Made by a program: the position numbers and the translations under genes | Source: an uncultured Actinomycetes bacterium | GTDB taxonomy: Bacteria > Actinomycetota > Actinomycetes > Nanopelagicales > Nanopelagicaceae | DNA length: 13,124 nucleotides | Reading direction: 5' to 3' | Assembly: GCA_903901905.1 (NCBI GenBank) | Contig: CAIUSQ010000015.1 | Span: 1-13,124, forward strand | Notes under the pieces: generated by a model | Seen by the model: only the letters and a program-made list of their open reading frames with translations | Database searches by the model: none | Told to the model about the DNA's origin: nothing | Shown here: in pieces, positions 6,300 through 11,975 of the stretch | How positions within the stretch are numbered: position 1 is the first letter of the stretch | Layout of the letters: the number at the start of each line of letters is the position of its first letter

Positions 6300-6790
6300 A
6301 AGATGAGTTTGTAACTCTTGCTCAAGAGTTACATGACGGAATAGCCCAGGACTTAGTTGGCCTGGGCTTTTCCATTGATAATGCTATTTCTCATAGTAAG
6401 GACCCGAAAACCCGAAAAGAACTTAGAGTGATTAGATTTGCAATTTCAGAAGAAATAGAGAAGGTTCGGATTGAAATTCATCGACTGAGAAACCTTTCCC
6501 CTAATCAAGGTCTATCAACACCTGATTTCTCCTATCAATTAACTCAGATATTCAATGAAGTCTTACGTAACGTAATTCAACATTCTAAAGCGACTTTCCT
6601 ATCAATTACTATTGCAGATAATGGTATTGGTGGCGCAAAAGAAATAGAAGGTTCTTTTGGTCTCTTAGGCATAAAAGAGAGAGTTCATGTCTTGAGTGGG
6701 GAAACCCTTATTGAATCGGATCAGAATGGGACCAAGATAGCGATACACATCCCATTGGACAAAAATGATACGAGTACTAATAGTCGATGA
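6296..6790 (+). CDS. Miniature sensorless histidine kinase (HisKA_3/NarL type, MacS-like)
   Basis: This 164-residue protein has the parts of a two-component kinase and nothing else. The phosphoacceptor His13 lies in LAQELHDGIAQDL at the very N terminus. A dimerisation helix pair runs to about residue 66. The ATP-binding domain shows an N box (FNEVLRNVIQHS, Asn92), a D box (IADNGIGG, Asp108) and a G2-like region (GSFGLLGIKERV, 119-130). There is no membrane helix and no sensor domain. It is shortened twice relative to typical kinases of this class: between the helix pair and the N box, and between the N box and the D box, where a beta hairpin is usually found. The GTG start overlaps the fadD15 stop by 4 bases, and the response regulator gene overlaps its end by 26 bases. 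The helix sequence and synteny recall MacS of Streptomyces, which is much larger. Whether it still binds ATP is open. Confidence 0.85.
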   Translation: MKDEFVTLAQELHDGIAQDLVGLGFSIDNAISHSKDPKTRKELRVIRFAISEEIEKVRIEIHRLRNLSPNQGLSTPDFSYQLTQIFNEVLRNVIQHSKATFLSITIADNGIGGAKEIEGSFGLLGIKERVHVLSGETLIESDQNGTKIAIHIPLDKNDTSTNSR

Positions 6791-7373
6791 TCATGCAGTT
6801 GTTCGTGAAGGTTTATTCAGTGCATTCACACAGGCTAATTTAGAAGTAGTTGCCTCCGCAGCAACAGTAGCCGAGGCAATAGCGCAAATAGCACACACTA
6901 ATCCTGATGTTGTTGTAGTTGACCTTAATCTGCCGGATGGATCTGGATTTGAAATTATCCAGTGGATTCGATCAGTTTCTAAAGAGATAGGGATAGTAAT
7001 ACTCACCCTTAATTCTGGTCCTGAATTTGTAGTCGCTGCGATGAAATCAGGCGCAAACAGCTTTGTAGTAAAAACTTCCCCAGTTTCTGAAATAGTCTCG
7101 GCAATTGAGCACTGCATCTCTTCACCCCACGGCTTTTCTGCAAAAGGGTTACCTGCACTTGCCACATCTTCTGATCCAATTCTAACGGCCAGAGAAATTG
7201 ATGTGCTGATGAAAATCTCTCTTGGTTTAAGTAATCAAGAGATTGCTCAACAACTATTTCTTAGTCAATCGACCATCAAATCTCATATAACTTCAATTTT
7301 TAGAAAACTAAATGTTGATAACCGAATCAGTGCAATCAATTTTGCCCGCGAAAATGGATTACTTCTTAAGTAA
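6765..7373 (+). CDS. NarL/LuxR-family response regulator, partner of the small kinase
   Basis: The 202-residue protein is a phosphorylation-controlled transcription factor. The receiver domain (1-120) has the acidic pair DDH at 8-10, phosphoacceptor Asp53 in VVDLNLPDGSG, the switch Thr81 and the conserved Lys103. The C-terminal helix-turn-helix (about 139-200) has the LuxR pattern LTAREIDVL, GLSNQEIAQQLFLSQSTIKSHITSI and RKLNVDNR. All key residues are present, so it should be a working regulator even if its kinase is degenerate. The ATG at 6765 lies inside the kinase gene, 26 bases before that gene's stop, which implies coupled translation from the fadD15 transcript. Its last 15 bases overlap the end of the convergent pimB'-like gene. 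Its targets are not evident. The adjacent envelope lipid genes are the natural guess, and MacR of Streptomyces is the likely counterpart by position. Confidence 0.93.
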   Translation: MIRVLIVDDHAVVREGLFSAFTQANLEVVASAATVAEAIAQIAHTNPDVVVVDLNLPDGSGFEIIQWIRSVSKEIGIVILTLNSGPEFVVAAMKSGANSFVVKTSPVSEIVSAIEHCISSPHGFSAKGLPALATSSDPILTAREIDVLMKISLGLSNQEIAQQLFLSQSTIKSHITSIFRKLNVDNRISAINFARENGLLLK

Positions 7374-8507
7374 TTGCTCAAAGGCCTCTGACCAGATCTC
7401 CCATCTCCATTTTTCAACGACCCATTTACGACCATATCCACCCATAGTTTTGGAGGTCTCAGGATCGTTCAAGAAACTAATGACAGCTTTTGCTATTGCG
7501 ACATCATCAACGCCGTTTACAACTACACCGCTTTTGCCTGGATCAACTGCATCTGGAGCACCTCCCGATGCACCTGCAATTACTGGAAGCCCGCAAGCAC
7601 TTGCTTCCAAATAAGAAATTCCTAAGCCTTCAACCTCTAAACCCCAAAAGCGTGATCGAGATGGCATTGCAAAAAGATCTCCAACGCATATGTACTCTGG
7701 AAGTTGTTCATAACCAATGCGTCCAACAAAAGTTACATCATCTTTAATCTTCAACTGATTCACTTTTTTTACTAAATGTTGACGATAAGGACCTTCACCA
7801 ACGATAAGAAGGTGAGCGTTCGGAACGGAGCTCAAGATTTCTGGCATCGCTTCAATTAAGCGATCTTGACCCTTGCGATGAACTAACCGGGCAACACAGA
7901 CAATTACTTTCTTTTCTGCAAGATTGAGGTATTCGCGCAGTTCTTTGGAATTTCGAGGAGAAAAATGCTCAGTATCGATACCTGGAGCGATTTTTACCAT
8001 AGCCAATTTTGCTTTCTGATCCAATGCACGAGAGATTATTTGATGGGTGTAATCACCTAAATAAGTAAGTGAATCAACCCCCTTGCCAATTCTGCGTATA
8101 AGTAAATTGAAAGGAAATACCCTTGCCCACCAAACTTCATGCCCATGAGTTAGAGCAACTATTCGGAGTACACCAGCACGTTTGATTGAACGAGCTAGTA
8201 GTCCTAGCGGAGCAGCTGCACCAAAGGCCACAGTTTTAATGTTTTCAGTTTTTACTAACTTTGAAACTCTGCGGGCTACCTTTGGAGTTGGCAATAAGAT
8301 TTTCGATGAGTCTCTAATAACTTTTACGCCGAACTTTCTTTCCCAGTTGGCATCATATTCTTGGGAGTTTTCCTGGGCCGATGTGTAAACAATCGTGCTT
8401 GCAAATGCTCTTCGTTCGATAAGTCCGATGATAAAGGTTTCAATACCCCCAGCCCTCGGGCCAAAATCATTGGTGATGAATAGGACCTTATTGTTATCGC
8501 TCACCAT
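7359..8507 (-). CDS. pimB: PimB'-like GDP-mannose-dependent PI-monomannoside mannosyltransferase (GT4)
   Basis: The enzyme is predicted to add the second mannose to phosphatidylinositol monomannoside on the cytosolic face of the membrane, en route to PIMs and lipomannan-like glycolipids. The 382-residue protein is a GT-B glycosyltransferase. It shows an N-terminal glycine loop (FGPRAGGIETF, 15-25), FGAAAPLGLLA, THGHEV (120-125), the nucleotide-binding ARLVHRKGQ (206-214), and an EX7E motif with Glu293 and Glu301 in EGLGISYLEAS. It ends in WVVEKWRWE, as in mycobacterial PimB'. Similarity along the whole length and the nearby fadD15 gene, as in Rv2187-Rv2188c, support the call. The ATG at 8505-8507 is 7 bases after a TAGCCT hexamer. 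Its 3' end overlaps the convergent response regulator gene by 15 bases. A closely related hexosyltransferase with another acceptor cannot be excluded. Confidence 0.85.
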   Translation of the reverse strand: MVSDNNKVLFITNDFGPRAGGIETFIIGLIERRAFASTIVYTSAQENSQEYDANWERKFGVKVIRDSSKILLPTPKVARRVSKLVKTENIKTVAFGAAAPLGLLARSIKRAGVLRIVALTHGHEVWWARVFPFNLLIRRIGKGVDSLTYLGDYTHQIISRALDQKAKLAMVKIAPGIDTEHFSPRNSKELREYLNLAEKKVIVCVARLVHRKGQDRLIEAMPEILSSVPNAHLLIVGEGPYRQHLVKKVNQLKIKDDVTFVGRIGYEQLPEYICVGDLFAMPSRSRFWGLEVEGLGISYLEASACGLPVIAGASGGAPDAVDPGKSGVVVNGVDDVAIAKAVISFLNDPETSKTMGGYGRKWVVEKWRWEIWSEAFEQLLKK

Positions 8508-8514
8508 ATAGATA

Positions 8515-8544
8515 AGGCTAACTCCGACAGGCCTGCAAGTTCAA
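8515..8544 (-). promoter_or_regulatory. Promoter of the pimB'-like gene, leaderless candidate
   Basis: On the minus strand TTGAAC (8539-8544) is followed by an 18-base spacer and TAGCCT (8515-8520), then 7 bases, then ATG. This is the only one of the short-distance promoters in the window with a reasonable -35 match. No ribosome site lies between the hexamer and the start codon. Confidence 0.5.
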
Positions 8545-8573
8545 CTGGCTTTCATTAGTTTCCATTCGCATCT

Positions 8574-8603
8574 CTGCCAGAGGAGCCCCGGTTAGGTGAT
8601 ACT
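8574..8603 (+). promoter_or_regulatory. Promoter of the RibD-C-like gene, leaderless candidate
   Basis: CTGCCA (8574-8579) and GATACT (8598-8603) are separated by 18 bases, and the ATG follows the second hexamer after 6 bases. Each hexamer matches its consensus at 4 of 6 positions. There is no ribosome site next to the start; AGGAG at 8581-8585 is too far away to serve it. Confidence 0.4.
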
Positions 8604-8609
8604 TATCCA

Positions 8610-9101
8610 ATGAGTACGGTTGCAACTTTGGTGGTCGGCCAAGATGGCTCCACAACAAAGAATGCTAGTTCGGCAAATATCACCTCGAAAACAGATCGTG
8701 CAATTTTTTTGAATCGTCGACGTGGAGTGGATGTCATCATTATTGGCGGAAATACCGCTCGCAGGGAGCCTTACAAACGCACACCTGCGCCACTTATAGT
8801 CTGTTCGCGGGGTTCAATCAATCCGGTTGCGGAAAATCCTATTGCGCAGTTATGGAATTGCTCGCCTGGTGAAGCAGTTAACAAGGCCCGCGAACTCTTT
8901 GGTGAGAATATTCTTATTGAAGGCGGACCAGAAATGATTATGGATCTAGTCAATAGTGGAAAAATTGACCAACTTGAACTGAGTCTGACCCAGGTAACTG
9001 GCGGTGAGAACATTGTGGATTGGCAATTTCTTTTATCCAATTTTAAGAATGTACAAATGAAACAGATTGATGACACGCAGTTCTATTCGGCTACTAACTA
9101 G
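8610..9101 (+). CDS. Short RibD C-terminal-domain (DHFR-like) reductase
   Basis: The product belongs to the RibD-C/dihydrofolate reductase fold, whose members reduce a pyrimidine intermediate of riboflavin synthesis or other substrates with NADPH. The visible pattern is an N-terminal VATLVVGQDGSTT strand and loop, RRGVDVIIIGGNTARREPY (38-55, the cofactor-binding region) and ILIEGGPEMIMDLVNSGKIDQLELSLTQV (101-129), all typical of RibD-C. At 163 residues it is clearly shorter than the usual 200-260, mainly by a compressed middle section. No RibD deaminase domain or other riboflavin gene is near, so a riboflavin role is uncertain and a dihydrofolate reductase or unknown redox role is possible. 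The ATG at 8610 lies 6 bases after a GATACT hexamer. Its stop is 19 bases from the stop of the convergent transporter gene. Confidence 0.8.
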   Translation: MSTVATLVVGQDGSTTKNASSANITSKTDRAIFLNRRRGVDVIIIGGNTARREPYKRTPAPLIVCSRGSINPVAENPIAQLWNCSPGEAVNKARELFGENILIEGGPEMIMDLVNSGKIDQLELSLTQVTGGENIVDWQFLLSNFKNVQMKQIDDTQFYSATN

Positions 9102-9120
9102 AGGATTCTTTTATCAACTT

Positions 9121-9960
9121 CTAAAAAGCCGAGATCAGAGATACGCCACTAACTGCTAATGCAATCCCGACGTATTGAACCTTATGTAGGCGCTCATTAA
9201 GAAACTTAAAGGCCAATAAAGCTGTCGCAATCGGATAAAGAGAGCCAAACACCATCGCGACTGAAACTAACCCCTTTGTAGTGGCAACTCCGAGCAATAG
9301 ATTAGCCAAGAAATCCGCCGCTCCGATGAAAATCAAGAGAGGTAGATCTTTTCTTCCAAATTTACCAGTGGTTCTAAATTTCAATGCAATCGAAATCGTT
9401 ACGAAGAAAGTTGCGCCGCGCATTGAAACCATCGTTAATAATGCACTTGATTCGGAACCTACGGCTATGAAAGTAAGTGAAAGTCCAAAACCTGCAGCTG
9501 CACCTAACGCAAGTAACAAAGGTTTGATCGGCATCCCTTGAGATAGCTCTGGTCCACTTGCGCAAAACACACCAATTAGTGCGATGAACACGCCAATAGA
9601 GGCCAATGTTGAAAGTGCATCCCCAGTTGCTAATGCATATGCAAGAGGCACAACTGCACTCATCGAACTTATTGGTGCAACAACTCCCATTCGTCCAGTG
9701 GATAATCCTTCATATAAACATGCAAGTCCAATGTATCCAGCTAAACCTGCCAAGGCACCTGGTATTAAATAACCATCAAAACCAAATACTTTTCCCTGCC
9801 AATTACCGGAGATTACAAGGATCAATAATCCAACAAATAATCCAATCACCTGCGAAAAGCCCAAGACTGCAAAGGGATGATGCTTCTTACTCATTCGACC
9901 GGCGAAAAAATCGGCCGATCCCCATAACGCACTAGAGAGAAGCGCTAATAACGATGCCAT
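9121..9960 (-). CDS. EamA/DMT-family transporter
   Basis: This is a membrane permease of the drug/metabolite transporter superfamily, of unknown substrate. The roughly 279-residue protein is hydrophobic throughout and fits ten membrane helices in two EamA repeats. The first repeat starts at LLALLSSALWGSADFFAGR and the second near LLLALGAAAGFGLSLTFIAVG, and it ends with GSLYPIATALLAFKFLNERLHKVQYVGIALAVSGVSLI, a typical EamA finish. I place the start at the ATG 9958-9960, not at a TTG 6 bases upstream. TAGGCT precedes the ATG by exactly 6 bases, so the TTG would lie in the promoter spacer. The frame is intact. Amino acid or metabolite export is common in the family, but nothing here decides. 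Confidence 0.88.
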   Translation of the reverse strand: MASLLALLSSALWGSADFFAGRMSKKHHPFAVLGFSQVIGLFVGLLILVISGNWQGKVFGFDGYLIPGALAGLAGYIGLACLYEGLSTGRMGVVAPISSMSAVVPLAYALATGDALSTLASIGVFIALIGVFCASGPELSQGMPIKPLLLALGAAAGFGLSLTFIAVGSESSALLTMVSMRGATFFVTISIALKFRTTGKFGRKDLPLLIFIGAADFLANLLLGVATTKGLVSVAMVFGSLYPIATALLAFKFLNERLHKVQYVGIALAVSGVSLISAF

Positions 9961-9966
9961 TGTCAA

Positions 9967-10014
9967 AGCCTACCGCCCCGCCTCCCATGAAAACCTATTG
10001 ATAATCTTTATCCT
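9967..10014. promoter_or_regulatory. Divergent leaderless promoter pair between the transporter and DUF3000 genes
   Basis: The 60-base gap holds TAGGCT on the minus strand (9967-9972), 6 bases before the transporter ATG, and TATCCT on the plus strand (10009-10014), 6 bases before the DUF3000 ATG. Neither gene has a ribosome site. No convincing -35 is visible for either. The layout repeats that seen between the SRPBCC gene and fadD15, though here the arms are not an inverted repeat. Confidence 0.45.
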
Positions 10015-10020
10015 TAGAAC

Positions 10021-10599
10021 ATGGATGCGAATGGGTTTGAGCGATTAATCGATCAGCTTCGCACCTTTACACCACGATCTGAAGTAATGCTCACAGAGGT
10101 ACCTGCACCACAAAAGTTAGCAACATATTCATTTGCTTTTTCTGCCGATGTTTCTAATGGATTACTCGGCGAAAAAGAAGATGAAATTGCGAATGGTCGT
10201 TTTGTTTTATTGCATGAACCTGGCGGACAAGCAACATGGGATGGCGAATTTAGATGCGTGACATTTGTCAGCGCCGATGTTGATCCCATTATGCAAGAGG
10301 ATCCACTACTTCCTGAAGTTGGCTGGAGTTGGTTTCTTGAATCTCTCGACAACAATGGTTGTTCCTATAACTCCCCCAGTGGCACAGTTACTCGAGTAAC
10401 TAGTGCCTCCTTTGGAAAATTATCACCGCGTAAAAATGAAGCAGAGATAGAGATCCGTGCTTCATGGACACCGATAGTGAGTGCTCCGAGTTTAATTCTC
10501 GATCACATCGAAAGCTGGTGCAAATTAATCTGCGAAGTAGCGGGATTGCCTCCAATTCCTGAAGGAGTCTCTGCGATTACATCTAATCGCCGCAACTAA
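10021..10599 (+). CDS. DUF3000 domain protein
   Basis: The 192-residue protein matches the actinobacterial DUF3000 family along its length: an N-terminal helix FERLIDQLRTFTPRSEVMLTEVPAPQKLA, then GRFVLLHEPGGQATWDGEFRCVTF, the signature DPLLPEVGWSWFLESL (about 98-113), GTVTRVTSASFGKL and EIRASWTPI, and an end with CKLICEVAGLPPIPEGV. The function of the family is unknown. Its gene is regularly next to the HRDC ribonuclease gene (Rv2680-Rv2681 in M. tuberculosis, recalled). Here the downstream ribonuclease gene begins 2 bases after its stop, so the two share a transcript and perhaps an RNA-related task. The ATG is 6 bases after TATCCT without a ribosome site. Confidence 0.88.
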   Translation: MDANGFERLIDQLRTFTPRSEVMLTEVPAPQKLATYSFAFSADVSNGLLGEKEDEIANGRFVLLHEPGGQATWDGEFRCVTFVSADVDPIMQEDPLLPEVGWSWFLESLDNNGCSYNSPSGTVTRVTSASFGKLSPRKNEAEIEIRASWTPIVSAPSLILDHIESWCKLICEVAGLPPIPEGVSAITSNRRN

Positions 10600-10601
10600 A
10601 T

Positions 10602-11885
10602 ATGAGTGAAGAGATTGTTGCGGTTCCATTACTCGCCCCTGCTGGCGGCACACCTGAACCCATAGATACTGACTCAGCTCTTGAGAGCGCGATTAAAGAA
10701 CTGCGCCTTGGAAGTGGAGCCTTTGCTGTTGATGCTGAGCGAGCCTCAGGATTTAGATATAGCGCTCGAGCCTATTTAATTCAGATAAAAAGAAATGGTG
10801 GCGGCCTTCACCTCATAGATCCCATTCCATTTGGAATTAACCACCCCATAATTTTGAAATTAAATGATCTACTAAATACAGATGAAGTAATTTTGCATGC
10901 CAGTACTCAAGATCTTCCCTGTCTTCGTGAAATTGGAATCAACCCAACTAGATTATTTGATACCGAACTTGCGGGCAGAATTGCAGGGTTGCCACGGGTT
11001 GGATTAGGACCACTTCTCGAATCTTTGATGGGTGTCTCCTTAGCTAAAGAGCACAGTGCCGCTGATTGGTCAGTACGTCCGCTTCCTGCGAATTGGCTGA
11101 CATATGCGGCGCTAGATGTTGAACTTTTGGTTGAACTGCGAGATCGCATGTATCAAATGTTATTGGAGAGCAAAAAACTTCCATGGGCTTTAGAAGAGTT
11201 CGCCTCAATTTTGGCCGCACCTCCCCCAGCTCCACGAGTTGATCCATGGCGAAGAACCTCTGGAATGCACAAGATTAAGCGAAGAGATCAATTAGCAATT
11301 ATTCGATCTTTATGGATTGCGCGCGACAAGATTGCAAGTCAAAGCGATATCGCACAAGGCAAACTTCTCAATGACAACGCAATTGTTGAGTTAGCCATCG
11401 CGGCACCAACGAATAAGAAAGAGTTTGAAAAAGCATTGCGGCCATTAGGGCTGCGTGCTCGTTGGTTAGAGAACTTACCTTTATGGCTTGAAAGCATCGC
11501 ATCGGCTGTTGCACTGCCAGAACAAGAATGGCCACAAATGCGGACAAATGCAGATACCTTGCCGCCGATTAAATTATGGCGAGATAAATTCCCTGAAAAA
11601 TATGCCCCTCTTTCACATGCCCGTGTAGGCCTTGAAAAGATATCTGAAGAAAACAATATTCCTATAGAAAATTTAATTACGCCAGAATTTGTTCGTCGAA
11701 TTTGCTGGAGCCCTCCTGCAGGATCGACTGAAAATTTACAGGTGCAGGCTGTTCAAACACAGCTTCTTTTTCTCGGTGCTCGCTCATGGCAGGTTAACTT
11801 GGTAGGACAGGCGATATCTGAGGCCCTGTTGGAAAAAGAGGCAGTTCCGGCTCCTGTAGAAGAAGAACCTGTAAGCCCGGAGTGA
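10602..11885 (+). CDS. rnd: Ribonuclease D-like 3'-5' exonuclease with HRDC domain
   Basis: The enzyme is predicted to trim RNA 3' ends, such as tRNA and other stable RNA precursors. The 427-residue protein has a DEDDy exonuclease domain: Asp44 and Glu46 in FAVDAERASG, Asp104 in HASTQDLPCL, and Tyr168 with Asp172 in YAALDVELL. Residues 227-300 form the HRDC nucleic-acid-binding domain (RRDQLAIIRSLWIARDKIA, then KLLNDNAIVELA). A C-terminal extension with a second helical region follows, ending in a low-complexity acidic and proline-rich tail (VPAPVEEEPVSPE). Its ATG is 2 bases after the DUF3000 stop with no ribosome site, so translation is probably coupled. Length is slightly above E. coli RNase D and fits the actinobacterial type. 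DNA as a substrate cannot be excluded. Confidence 0.92.
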   Translation: MSEEIVAVPLLAPAGGTPEPIDTDSALESAIKELRLGSGAFAVDAERASGFRYSARAYLIQIKRNGGGLHLIDPIPFGINHPIILKLNDLLNTDEVILHASTQDLPCLREIGINPTRLFDTELAGRIAGLPRVGLGPLLESLMGVSLAKEHSAADWSVRPLPANWLTYAALDVELLVELRDRMYQMLLESKKLPWALEEFASILAAPPPAPRVDPWRRTSGMHKIKRRDQLAIIRSLWIARDKIASQSDIAQGKLLNDNAIVELAIAAPTNKKEFEKALRPLGLRARWLENLPLWLESIASAVALPEQEWPQMRTNADTLPPIKLWRDKFPEKYAPLSHARVGLEKISEENNIPIENLITPEFVRRICWSPPAGSTENLQVQAVQTQLLFLGARSWQVNLVGQAISEALLEKEAVPAPVEEEPVSPE

Positions 11886-11928
11886 TTTACTCCACCCGAC
11901 CTAGTTGATTTGGCATTGTCCAGAGACC

Positions 11929-11957
11929 TTACTCACGAGTAACATCTTCCCTATACC
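11929..11957 (+). promoter_or_regulatory. Inverted repeat and promoter upstream of the thiolase gene
   Basis: TTACTC-AC-GAGTAA (11929-11942) is a perfect 6-base inverted repeat with a 2-base centre. A -10-like TATACC lies at 11952-11957, so the repeat sits where the -35 and spacer of this promoter would be, a common repressor position. The transcript would have a leader of some 12-18 bases containing AAGGGA before the ATG at 11976. Unlike most genes in the window, this one has a conventional leader and ribosome site. The regulator is unknown; fatty-acid-responsive TetR-type repressors are one possibility. Confidence 0.4.
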
Positions 11958-11975
11958 GCTAACAAGGGAAATTTC

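Noticed and set aside
6296..6790. Treating the small kinase as a pseudogene
   Set aside because: The frame is intact, all motif residues are recognisable, and it is overlapped on both sides by genes in a coupled operon, so translation is needed for the downstream regulator.
8611..8617. TGAGTAC, similar to the half site I recall for Streptomyces MacR
   Set aside because: The second half is missing and the bases are the first codons of the reductase gene. A similar half site at about 2533-2539 lies within plsC coding sequence. The repeat before the thiolase has a different half-site orientation.
9964..9966. TTG as the start of the EamA transporter
   Set aside because: It lies inside the 6-base spacer between TAGGCT and the ATG at 9958-9960, and the family sequence begins at the ATG.
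9987..10001. Tiny upstream frame (ATG to TGA, four codons) before the DUF3000 gene
   Set aside because: No ribosome site and the mapped-looking hexamer TATCCT would start transcription downstream of it.
11879..11893. GGAGT-GATTT-ACTCC hairpin at the end of the rnd gene as a terminator
   Set aside because: Only a 5-base stem, it overlaps the stop codon and is not followed by a T run.
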